Shown here: positions 36,437-44,056 of the stretch, one piece after another
Layout: each line of letters starts with the position of its first letter
Position numbering within the stretch: position 1 is the first letter of the stretch
Assembly: GCA_900320845.1 (NCBI GenBank)
Contig: ONTS01000003.1
Location: 1 to 64,000, forward strand
Reading direction: 5' to 3'
DNA length: 64,000 bases
From: an uncultured Prevotellaceae bacterium
GTDB taxonomy: Bacteria > Bacteroidota > Bacteroidia > Bacteroidales > Bacteroidaceae
Notes under the pieces: generated by a model
What the model was told of the DNA's origin: nothing
What the model saw: only the letters and a program-made list of their open reading frames with translations
Database searches by the model: none
Translations under genes and position numbers: made by a program

Positions 36437-37837
36437 ATGGCAAAAAAATCAGACAACTTCAGAGTAGAGTCCGACCTTCTGGGCGAACTTCAAGTTCCTA
36501 AGACAGCATACTATGGTGTGCAGACACAACGCGGTATCAACAACTACCGTATCTCCAACACCCATATGTGCGACTATCCCGACTACGTCATCGCCATGGC
36601 TTACACCAAGTGGGCAGCCATCCGCACCAACAACGAACTCGGTGTCATCAACAACAAGATTACCAAAGCTGTAGAAAAGGCTTGTAAGGAAATCGTAGAA
36701 GGAAAGATGCACGACCAGTTCCCCACCGATATGGTTCAGGGTGGCGCAGGCACATCTGTCAACATGAATGCCAATGAAGTAATTGCCAACCGTGCCCTCG
36801 AAATCATGGGATACGAGCGCGGCGACTACCAGCACTGTTCTCCTAACGACCACATCAACTGCGGACAGTCAACCAACGATGCATACCCCACCGCTATACA
36901 CCTCACCGTAGTACGCATGCACAAGCCCCTGGTGGCAGCACTGCAAGACTTGGTGACCGTGCTGCGTGCAAAAGGTCGTGCATGGGAAAACGTTATCAAG
37001 ATGGGACGCACACAGCTGCAAGACGGTGTACCGATGTCTTTAGGTCAAGAGTTTACCGCATTTGCCAACTGGCTGGGTGAAGAAGTGAAACTGCTGAACA
37101 AAGCCGTGAAGCCCATGTACGAAATCAATATGGGTGGTACAGCCATCGGTACTGGTCTTAACGCAGCTCCCGGCTTCCCCGAGGTATGTGCTAAGCATCT
37201 GGCAGAGCTCACCGGCGAACCCTTCACAGCTGCCAAGGACCTTATCGCAGCAACTCCCGACACCGGACAGTATGTCAACTACTCAGCTGCACTGAAGCAC
37301 CTCGCTGTCAAACTGTCTAAGATTTGTAACGATCTGCGTCTGCTCGCTTCAGGACCCTGCTGCGGACTCCACGAAATCAACCTGCCCGCAAAGGCTCCTG
37401 GAAGCTCCATCATGCCTGGCAAGGTGAATCCTGTCATCCCCGAAGTAACCAACCAGGTTTGCTTCAAGGTTATCGGTAACGATGTTACCATTTCCTTTGC
37501 TGCCGAAGCAGGACAGCTCCAGCTCAACGTTATGGAACCCGTCATCCTCGAAAGCCTCCTCGAGAGCATGACATGGCTCACCAATGCACTCAACACCCTG
37601 CGTGTAGAATGCATCGAGGGTATCACACCCAACAAGAAGCACACCGCCGACATGGTGAAGAATAGCATCGGTATTGTAACCGCACTCAACCCCTATATCG
37701 GTTACAAAGCCAGCACCAAGGTTGCCAAGAAAGCACTTGAGACCGGTAAGTCTGTCTACAGCATTGTGCTGAAGGAAAAACTCATGGATAAGAAGCAACT
37801 CGACGAGGTGCTCGACCCGAAGAATATGCTGAAATAA
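36437..37837 (+). CDS. aspA: Aspartate ammonia-lyase
   Basis: The 466-aa protein reversibly converts aspartate to fumarate and ammonia, in Bacteroidota often feeding fumarate respiration. Fumarase/aspartase motifs are intact: HINCGQSTNDAYPTAIHL, GRTQLQDGVPMSLGQEF, GTGLNAAPGF and the signature GSSIMPGKVNPVIPE, which carries the catalytic Ser loop. The fumarate reductase genes are not in the window. A hairpin terminator follows at 37895. Confidence 0.94.
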   Translation: MAKKSDNFRVESDLLGELQVPKTAYYGVQTQRGINNYRISNTHMCDYPDYVIAMAYTKWAAIRTNNELGVINNKITKAVEKACKEIVEGKMHDQFPTDMVQGGAGTSVNMNANEVIANRALEIMGYERGDYQHCSPNDHINCGQSTNDAYPTAIHLTVVRMHKPLVAALQDLVTVLRAKGRAWENVIKMGRTQLQDGVPMSLGQEFTAFANWLGEEVKLLNKAVKPMYEINMGGTAIGTGLNAAPGFPEVCAKHLAELTGEPFTAAKDLIAATPDTGQYVNYSAALKHLAVKLSKICNDLRLLASGPCCGLHEINLPAKAPGSSIMPGKVNPVIPEVTNQVCFKVIGNDVTISFAAEAGQLQLNVMEPVILESLLESMTWLTNALNTLRVECIEGITPNKKHTADMVKNSIGIVTALNPYIGYKASTKVAKKALETGKSVYSIVLKEKLMDKKQLDEVLDPKNMLK

Positions 37838-37894
37838 GCCAGTGTGCAGCGCCCTCAGCGCCCACATATTGTGCACCGAAAGCATCATGATAAG

Positions 37895-37930
37895 AGAGAG
37901 TGTGTCTACACAGGCACACTCTCTTGTCGT
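37895..37930. terminator. Hairpin between aspA and the helicase gene
   Basis: AGAGAGTGTG (37895-37904) and CACACTCTCT (37915-37924) form a perfect 10-bp stem. The following T tract is weak. It lies between convergent genes. Confidence 0.6.
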
Positions 37931-37957
37931 CTACGGCGATAGGTAGAGATGTCTTTC

Positions 37958-40468
37958 CTACGTCGTTCTATACTCCTCCATCGTTATGACAGTGCTGTAT
38001 CCACCCACTCGTTCATCTCCCTCATGGCGGTTTATGCCAGAATATGTAAGACTGTTGTCTTCATATCTCTTGAACTTATAGACTGCATCGTTCATCAGAG
38101 CCTCATTGAATACGTTTAGACTGACTAACAAAGCAAAGTCTTGTTTGGTAAGACCTGTAACGCGTTCAAATAGTTTTGGTTCCAACTGCAGTATGACATC
38201 TTTAAGAGAATACTCACGGAAATCTGTTAGATACATAAAGATAGGAATGCGAGTGGCAAATTTCATCAGTTTCTCTTGTATCTGCTTACGTTTGCTCTTT
38301 ATTGCCTTTTCGGCTTCGGACAACTTTTTCTTCTCTTCCTTTGTTAATCCATCTTCATGCTCCTTACGTTTCTTCTTGATGTCTGCAGTTTTGTTGATGA
38401 TGGTTTCAATATCCTTATTCAGCGAACGGAAACCCTCTATTTTCATTAAAGCATCCATAGCTTTAGTATTATTCATCAGACGTTCCAACGTGAAGTTATC
38501 AACATTTACCAACAATGCGCTCTCCCATCTACGTGCCAACAGCGTTGCTGATGTGTTGTTCATCGCTATATCAAGCACGTCGCAGGCTGAGAGCTCCTTC
38601 ATGATGCCATTATCATAGCATAGTATTGGAAGAAACTTGATGAAGTCGTCAACACATTTTTCAGGATTACTCTCTTCAACATTCAACTGACAAGAATAGT
38701 CGGCAACTTTCCTCAATGCTCTGTTAGGTGCAAAGTCGAACACATAGCATTCTTTCTTGATAATCTCTATGGAGTTCGGATGCTCCCCGTCGCTATTGGT
38801 GATTGTCCATGGCGATTGCACACGGAATGCTGATTGGAAATAAGTCTCGGGCGATGAGGTGTCTCGTAGCATAAGGATACCCGTCCACGGACGAACAGTC
38901 ACTCCTGTTGTCAGCTTACCGCATGTCAGTGTGATGGTTTTGCAATGCAGCGGATCTGGATGTGCCATAGCTATTTCCACAGGACCAAGCGCCTGTTGTC
39001 CGATACCTGCTTGAGTACCGGCACATACGACGACACGATAATCGTGATAAAAAGTGTTTTGACGCTCTTGCAGTAGATTACGCATGGCGAAGCACGAAGC
39101 CACATTGGGCAGAAACCACAACGTGTGGTTCATATTGGAATAAAGGTCGCCATTAAGAAATGGGAAAGGCGGCTTCTTGTTTCCTGCCTTCAAGTCATTG
39201 ATGGAGGAGGGAAGATACTGTCCGCGCAACATGTCGAGCCATTTCTGCACCTCGTCGTGATGCTTGAATATAGCGTTATCGCCTTTTCCTTCTGCCTCAA
39301 AAAATGAGTTTAGGTCAAACTCGTTAAACTCACCTTCTGCAGCAACCCTTGATATCTCGGTTGGCAACTGATAAGTAAGCAGTACCATTTTGGGCAACGA
39401 TGCGTATGGGTTATTGGGATTATCGCCCCATTGTTCCTTTTCCCGTTGTTCATCACTATATGTCCAGTTATAGATTTGTTCCTCTATAAACTCTCCTGAA
39501 GCGATGGCGCGGAAAGGCGTGCCCGACAGATAGAGATAATGATTAGAGGTAATAGGAATCAGATCCTCGTCAAAATAGTCGGGATTCTCTATTTCCTTGC
39601 CCAAATCTTCACTGATTCCTATAAGTTCTTTGGCATTCTCTCTCCATGCACCATAGTGGTATTCGTCCAGCACGATGCAGTCCCAGTTGAATCCTCGAGC
39701 CCACTCATGTTTCAATTTCATACCTCCATTGGCAGTGTTCTTTCCAAGGAAATCCTGGAACGAACCGAATACTACCATCGGCTTTTGTGGGTCGGCAGCC
39801 TCAAACTGTTGGTCGATAGTGGCATCTGCATTTCTTGCTATAAATTGCCACCCGTCAAAATCCACATGTGTCATCAAGTCCTCTTCCCATGAATGTACGA
39901 CAGCTGGTTTGAACGTGAGCACCAACACGCGCTTCCAGCCCATGCGACGAGCCAGCTGATAGGTGGTAAAGGTCTTGCCGAAGCGCATCTTGCAGTTCCA
40001 TAAGAAGTGTGGTACACGGCCGGCTTCACTCTTGTAATTCTCGAAGTAGGTTGCCGTCTTGTCCACTGCCGCCTGTTGTTCGGGGCGCATGCCGAAATCT
40101 TTATCTCGATTCCAAGCCACATCTATTCTTTCCCTTACAGCTACAATAGCTGCCTTCACCTGCTGAGGCGTGCAACGATACCACTCTCCCTTAATATGTT
40201 GGCAGCTCATTTTTTTTAGTTGGCGATGAACTTTGTGGTCCGAAAACACTGTGCCATCTTGCCGCATAGCGCTCTCTTCTACCAATATTCTATAAAGAGG
40301 GGGACCTGGGCGTTGTATGTTGTACTGCTGTTGTACACGTTTCTGCACCCCTATTGTGGTATATCCTACCTTTAGGATGCCTTTTAGGTCGGGGTTGTTC
40401 TGCTCCTCGTAAGCATAAATCATCGGAGCCGACTCCGACTTACGTGGAAAATAGTTCTTTGTTGCCAT
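37958..40468 (-). CDS. GIY-YIG (T5orf172-like) nuclease fused to a DEAD-box helicase
   Basis: The N terminus of this 836-aa protein (about 15-110) fits a GIY-YIG/T5orf172 nuclease: IYAYEEQ, then LKVGYT, then an Arg in VQKRV, and GEWYRC near 94-99. A superfamily-2 helicase follows with Walker A CKMRFGKT (159-166), LDEYH (267-271), the LYLSGTPFRA motif near 315, and YFQSAFRVQSPW near 555. The last 250 residues include a Lys/Glu-rich coiled coil (about 675-730). This combination suggests DNA cleavage with translocation. It lies downstream of two methyltransferase-like genes and a four-helix-bundle gene and is probably the effector of that restriction-modification-like operon. The true target is unknown. 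Confidence 0.72.
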   Translation of the reverse strand: MATKNYFPRKSESAPMIYAYEEQNNPDLKGILKVGYTTIGVQKRVQQQYNIQRPGPPLYRILVEESAMRQDGTVFSDHKVHRQLKKMSCQHIKGEWYRCTPQQVKAAIVAVRERIDVAWNRDKDFGMRPEQQAAVDKTATYFENYKSEAGRVPHFLWNCKMRFGKTFTTYQLARRMGWKRVLVLTFKPAVVHSWEEDLMTHVDFDGWQFIARNADATIDQQFEAADPQKPMVVFGSFQDFLGKNTANGGMKLKHEWARGFNWDCIVLDEYHYGAWRENAKELIGISEDLGKEIENPDYFDEDLIPITSNHYLYLSGTPFRAIASGEFIEEQIYNWTYSDEQREKEQWGDNPNNPYASLPKMVLLTYQLPTEISRVAAEGEFNEFDLNSFFEAEGKGDNAIFKHHDEVQKWLDMLRGQYLPSSINDLKAGNKKPPFPFLNGDLYSNMNHTLWFLPNVASCFAMRNLLQERQNTFYHDYRVVVCAGTQAGIGQQALGPVEIAMAHPDPLHCKTITLTCGKLTTGVTVRPWTGILMLRDTSSPETYFQSAFRVQSPWTITNSDGEHPNSIEIIKKECYVFDFAPNRALRKVADYSCQLNVEESNPEKCVDDFIKFLPILCYDNGIMKELSACDVLDIAMNNTSATLLARRWESALLVNVDNFTLERLMNNTKAMDALMKIEGFRSLNKDIETIINKTADIKKKRKEHEDGLTKEEKKKLSEAEKAIKSKRKQIQEKLMKFATRIPIFMYLTDFREYSLKDVILQLEPKLFERVTGLTKQDFALLVSLNVFNEALMNDAVYKFKRYEDNSLTYSGINRHEGDERVGGYSTVITMEEYRTT

Positions 40469-40531
40469 AACTATAATATCATGTTATGGCGCTTAAGACA
40501 TTTATGGGAGCCAACAATGGAGGATAACTGT

Positions 40532-40622
40532 GCTAGCCAATCTAGCCTCTCTAGCCTTTCTAGCTTTTCTAGCTTTTCTAGCCTCTCTAGCTTTTTCTAG
40601 TCTCTCTAGCCCTTCTAGCCAC
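40532..40622. repeat. 9-bp minisatellite containing ten CTAG sites
   Basis: CTAG occurs at 40533, 40542, 40551, 40560, 40569, 40578, 40587, 40597, 40606 and 40615, spaced 9 bases apart except one step of 10. The unit on the plus strand is TCTAGCYTY. It fills most of the gap between the four-helix-bundle stop (40628) and the helicase start (40468). I see no ORF or promoter in it. Confidence 0.85.
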
Positions 40623-40627
40623 TCTGT

Positions 40628-41287
40628 TTAATCTTGCCCTTTTAGCTTTGCTTCTAGTTCGGCGATGCGTTGGTGAGCAGCTTCAAGTTCTTGCTTCAGG
40701 CGTGTTATCTCATCTCGCTGATTGGTGCGATAGCCAAGGCGGGCAGCGGTCATACGCTCTTTGATGCCTCCTTCTTCTATGAAGGTTTGCTCCAACTGCT
40801 TTTGGTAGGTGGTCATCATCTTGTCAACCATGTGGCAGAGCGTAAGGGCTATGTTTGCCATTTCTTCGTCTGTCCATTTGCTGAAGAAACCCGCGTATTC
40901 TTCTAATTTGTTGTGCTTTCGGCAGAACTGTAACATTCCATCATAACGGTTGTGGTTTTTATCCCAACGTATAAGATGGCGAGAGGTGAGATAGTCCTCG
41001 TAGTCTTCTTTCAATTCTTTGATGCTGCTGCGTGCTACGTTGAGCAGTTTTAGTTCCATCTCTGTAGAGGTAACACCGTCAGCAGAGCCTTCTACGATAT
41101 TCTGCTTGCCTGAACGTGCTGCCTGCACCATCTGGTTAATGGTACGGTCGCCTCGTATCAGGAATCGTTTAGTAAAAGTAAAGGTTAGCTGATAAAGCAC
41201 GACAGCTTTCTGATAGAAATAGAGTCCTTCCCAGTTGGCTTGCTGTCGCAATATAGGTTTTGTGGTTTTGCTATTGTTACCATTCAT
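40628..41287 (-). CDS. Four-helix-bundle protein with helical suffix domain
   Basis: The 219-aa protein has the pattern of the S23/IVP-type four-helix-bundle family at about 15-130: WEGLYFYQKAVVLYQLTFTFTKRFL, then QMVQAARSGKQNIVEGSADG and LLNVARSSIKELKEDYEDYL. The suffix is helical and ends in a coiled coil (DEITRLKQELEAAHQRIAEL). Members of this fold include the accessory protein of diversity-generating retroelements and proteins encoded in 23S rRNA intervening sequences; they are small nucleic-acid-binding oligomers. Here no reverse transcriptase or rRNA is nearby. It lies between the second methyltransferase-like gene and the helicase gene on the same strand, suggesting a structural subunit of that system. 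Confidence 0.72.
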   Translation of the reverse strand: MNGNNSKTTKPILRQQANWEGLYFYQKAVVLYQLTFTFTKRFLIRGDRTINQMVQAARSGKQNIVEGSADGVTSTEMELKLLNVARSSIKELKEDYEDYLTSRHLIRWDKNHNRYDGMLQFCRKHNKLEEYAGFFSKWTDEEMANIALTLCHMVDKMMTTYQKQLEQTFIEEGGIKERMTAARLGYRTNQRDEITRLKQELEAAHQRIAELEAKLKGQD

Positions 41288-41386
41288 AATGGTACAAAGT
41301 TAAAGTTTCTGCCACAAAAACAAAACACCTTCTCCCACAAAATGTCAAAGAGCACCGTTATTGTTTTTCTATTGTTGTTTGGGTTC

Positions 41387-42892
41387 TTATTTCATTGGAC
41401 GAATCATCGACTCGATGAACTGGATTTCCTCATCCGTCAGACCGTACTTCTTATAGAGTTCCTCGTCCGTCCAAGGCTTGCTGAAGTCTTGGAGGGGGAC
41501 AAACATGTAACTGCCTCTGGATATATTTTGAGTATTCTTTACTAAAGACATCATGAACCTAAAGAATCTTGTTTTAATATATGATATTAAATTCTCCGCA
41601 TGTTCTCTTGAAGGAACTGCCTTTATAACAAGATATGTTTCCGTACAAACGGAGTTGGGCTCAGATATAATTGGGGTGCTAACTATTGAATGAGGATATT
41701 CGTCACCTCCAGGGCTTGCTTTAGACACAATAACTTTGTATTGGCTAACTAATTGGTTGTTATTTGTAATTTTATCTAACGACACATAACCATTATCGCC
41801 AAACCGATAAAGTCTGATATAGTTCCTTTCGTCCTTGTGTAGTGCAAATTGGTTAAAATTAGAACGCATACCAAAGGGTCTACTGACACTCACAAAATGA
41901 TTAAATGTTTGTTCTTTTAATTTTTGAACTTTATGAAGAATAGATATGGATTGATTATACCGAATTAAGATAGGGCAATCTTTCTCCTTCAAGTATCTTA
42001 CAGCTTCATTTTTTTCACCTTTAATATAATTGGTTATTTTGCATTTTTCGTGATTGTCTCTATCCCACAAAAAATAGCAAACACCACCGCGAATGTTTAG
42101 TCCAGGGAAACAATCACTGGTTTCTGGGAAGTCATGTAACTCTTTTATGCGCAAATCATTAATCATTTCGTCTCTGAAATCGTCAAGTCCTCGCCCTCCA
42201 GAATACCAACGCGCTGGAATTATCATCATCAAAAAATGAGGAGATAGTTTCTTTGCTTGTGTAACAAACTTATTATATAGTGGAATTGCTGCAGAATCTC
42301 TTCCTCCACCATCTTCCAACTGATACGGCGGGTTGCCGATAATTACATCGAAAGTCATATTGTTATATAATGTATTAGGATTGTCTGTGTGAATAAACTC
42401 GTAGGCGTGGGATTCGAGGTCGTTGCCTCGGTCATATACCTCTTGAGAGGCTCCGCAATAGCGGCACTTGCCGTTCTGCCAGGTATGTTGAATTTCTGAA
42501 AAGCGGATGTTCCCGTCTTTGTTATCAAAGTGGGAAATACTGTAATTGCTACTGGCGTCTTTCGAGCAATAGAGGCTGCGACGACTCATCAAGGAGGTCA
42601 GTCGTGTAATCGACAAGCCATAGAGCTGCCGATGCATGATATGGTCGATACGCTCTTGCAGGTCGGGTATCTTGTCTGCCAGTCCTTCAATCAGCCGTTT
42701 GGCAATCTCACGCAAGAAGACGCCGCTCTTTGTACAAGGGTCGAGGAAACGCGTTTCGGGACTCTGGAACAGTTCCTGCGGAAGCATGTCAAGCATCTGA
42801 TTGGCAAGCTGAGGCGGGGTGAATACTTCATCGTTGCTTAAATTTGCCAGACACGATAATACATCGGGATTATAATGGAGTCGGTTATTCAT
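41387..42892 (-). CDS. Eco57I-like N6-adenine DNA methyltransferase
   Basis: The 501-aa protein has SAM motif I FLDPCTKSGVFL (residues 49-60) and the catalytic motif IV NPPY (187-190, within FDVIIGNPPYQLEDGG). DEVFTPPQLANQML precedes motif I, as usual in type I/IIG methylases. A CxxC pair occurs at about 143-146. The C-terminal 250 residues may hold target recognition (IISEPNSVCTETYLVI and GSYMFVPLQDFSKPW resemble Eco57I-type ends). It overlaps the upstream methyltransferase-like gene by 8 bases, so the two are translationally coupled. It should methylate adenine in a host-protective site; the site is unknown. Confidence 0.8.
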   Translation of the reverse strand: MNNRLHYNPDVLSCLANLSNDEVFTPPQLANQMLDMLPQELFQSPETRFLDPCTKSGVFLREIAKRLIEGLADKIPDLQERIDHIMHRQLYGLSITRLTSLMSRRSLYCSKDASSNYSISHFDNKDGNIRFSEIQHTWQNGKCRYCGASQEVYDRGNDLESHAYEFIHTDNPNTLYNNMTFDVIIGNPPYQLEDGGGRDSAAIPLYNKFVTQAKKLSPHFLMMIIPARWYSGGRGLDDFRDEMINDLRIKELHDFPETSDCFPGLNIRGGVCYFLWDRDNHEKCKITNYIKGEKNEAVRYLKEKDCPILIRYNQSISILHKVQKLKEQTFNHFVSVSRPFGMRSNFNQFALHKDERNYIRLYRFGDNGYVSLDKITNNNQLVSQYKVIVSKASPGGDEYPHSIVSTPIISEPNSVCTETYLVIKAVPSREHAENLISYIKTRFFRFMMSLVKNTQNISRGSYMFVPLQDFSKPWTDEELYKKYGLTDEEIQFIESMIRPMK

Positions 42893-43571
42893 GGTCGGGC
42901 AGTTTTAGGTAGTCAGTCAAAGGATATTCCCGTTTGGGCAAGTGGACAAATGTCGGCTCTCCCGTGTCGGCAAAGAGCAGACCTTCTTCGCCACTCTTAG
43001 GCTTGTCGTATTCCACGTTTTTCAAAAGTTCAGACAATTCGAAGTCGCGTCTTTTCACCTTTCCGCTCGTACCGATGAATGTCCATTCGCAAAAGGTGAT
43101 AGGCTCTCCATTGTCTTGGAGCATAGTGAGGGCATCTCCACAAAGAATATTCTTCTGTAGTAGAAAACGGATGCAACGCTGCAAATCAGTCGAAGCATCC
43201 ACAGCTTGATGCTCACGATAAGTGTCAAGATATTGTTCGAACAATCGCTGTCGGCATGCCTTCGTGTTGTCTGGCAGCAACTCAACACCATACATCGAGC
43301 TGACAGCCATAGCCGAAGCCTGGTCGTACTCAAAGCGATTACGGGCGTATTGCTGTCGCACCGCTTCCATCTTTCTTTTCAGTATCTCAACGAGGAAATT
43401 GCCATTGCCACAGGCTGGTTCCAGAAAACGAGAGTCAATACGCTCGGTCTCTTCCTTCACCAAATCGAGCATTGCGTTCACCTCTCTTTTGGCGGTGTAC
43501 ACCTCGCCATGGTCAGCAACGCGTTGCTTAGATACTACCTGCTTCTCTCGTTTATCGTTCGTTACAGTCAT
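42885..43571 (-). CDS. Methyltransferase-like protein without catalytic NPPY
   Basis: The 228-aa protein has EVYTAKREVNAMLDLV and the SAM motif FLEPACGNGNFL (residues 49-60), then GVELLPDNTKACRQRL and CGDALTML. At the place where motif IV (NPPY) should be, it reads TFCEWTF, so it cannot transfer methyl groups to adenine by the usual route. It is clearly paralogous to the front half of the next gene (DEVFTP, motif I, similar spacing). It may form a heterodimer with that protein, as an inactive partner or recognition scaffold. The ATG at 43571 lies about 270 bases from a TAACTTTG -7 element, giving an unusual long leader. Confidence 0.72.
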   Translation of the reverse strand: MTVTNDKREKQVVSKQRVADHGEVYTAKREVNAMLDLVKEETERIDSRFLEPACGNGNFLVEILKRKMEAVRQQYARNRFEYDQASAMAVSSMYGVELLPDNTKACRQRLFEQYLDTYREHQAVDASTDLQRCIRFLLQKNILCGDALTMLQDNGEPITFCEWTFIGTSGKVKRRDFELSELLKNVEYDKPKSGEEGLLFADTGEPTFVHLPKREYPLTDYLKLPDHE

Positions 43572-43610
43572 AATTGGTCGGATTTAGCGTGAAACGATAA
43601 AGTGCAGATA

Positions 43611-43694
43611 TAAAAAGAGTGTACCACGTTACCATACGCCTTTCGCTGGTATCCGACCAAAGACCCGTAACGAAACGTATGGAACGGGTACACC
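43611..43694 (-). terminator. Terminator arm of an alternating-hairpin leader of the putative defence operon
   Basis: Positions 43619-43645 and 43671-43693 can pair over about 24 positions with bulges only at 43626, 43631 and 43639-43640. Read on the minus strand, the stem is followed by TCTTTTTA (43618-43611), the layout of an intrinsic terminator 40 bases before the first gene's start. The 25-base loop holds TGGTCGGA (minus strand, 43659-43652), complementary to TCCGACCA elsewhere in the leader. Confidence 0.65.
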
Positions 43695-43811
43695 TTTATA
43701 CAAGGTGTATCCCGATTCCATGAGACTCGTTACTTTATTCTGGTCGGAATTTGCGAAAGCCTCTATAGAAATATAGATACAACTATCTATTTTTACCCAC
43801 AAAAGTCCCAT
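43629..43811 (-). CDS. Candidate 60-aa leader peptide of the putative defence operon
   Basis: An ATG at 43811 follows GGTGGAG by 6 bases on the minus strand, a good ribosome-binding site for this phylum. The 60 codons run through both competing hairpins and stop within the terminator arm (43631-43629). The product starts MGLLWVKIDSCIYIS and matches no family I recognise. Position and stop placement suggest a regulatory ORF whose translation would melt or favour one hairpin; alternatively it is a small real protein. Confidence 0.4.
   Translation of the reverse strand: MGLLWVKIDSCIYISIEAFANSDQNKVTSLMESGYTLYKGVPVPYVSLRVFGRIPAKGVW
43680..43720 (-). promoter_or_regulatory. Anti-terminator hairpin competing for the same arm
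   Basis: Positions 43680-43695 pair with 43703-43720 over 16 positions, with bulges at 43710 and 43715. The arm 43680-43693 is the same one used by the terminator stem, so the two structures exclude each other. On the minus-strand transcript this hairpin is made first. Confidence 0.6.
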
Positions 43812-43847
43812 CAGTATCTCCACCGAGACATCCCTGATGCTGGAAGG

Positions 43848-43855
43848 CAAAGTTA
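43848..43855 (-). promoter_or_regulatory. Probable -7 element of the putative defence operon
   Basis: TAACTTTG on the minus strand. The T-rich stretch about 20 bases upstream (TTTTTTTCC) is a weak -33. Transcription would start near 43842 and give a leader of about 270 nt. A hairpin with CATCAG/CTGATG arms lies just downstream (43810-43837). The remainder of the gap, 43860-44056, shows no clear feature. Confidence 0.4.
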
Positions 43856-44056
43856 CAAAAGGTTTGGAAAAAAATGCTATGTAAAAGAAAAATCTTCAAT
43901 AAAAGATGTGAAGGGGGAGGGTTGCCGTGGTTTCTCAATCTCTTTGTGCGTGGCATTTGTCCACAATCAAAAGACAATCTCGACAAGATGTGGGAGCACA
44001 GTGCCGAGATAGGGTCATGACAAAACAAAGGTGGTGGCTACCTCGCTGTCAGGCTA

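Noticed and set aside
37958..43571. Diversity-generating retroelement, suggested by the four-helix-bundle protein
   Set aside because: No reverse transcriptase and no template/variable repeat pair found in the window.
43619..43720. Integron attC site or transposon end
   Set aside because: Three-arm alternating complementarity followed by a T run, directly before a gene start, fits a leader terminator better; no integrase or transposase is near.
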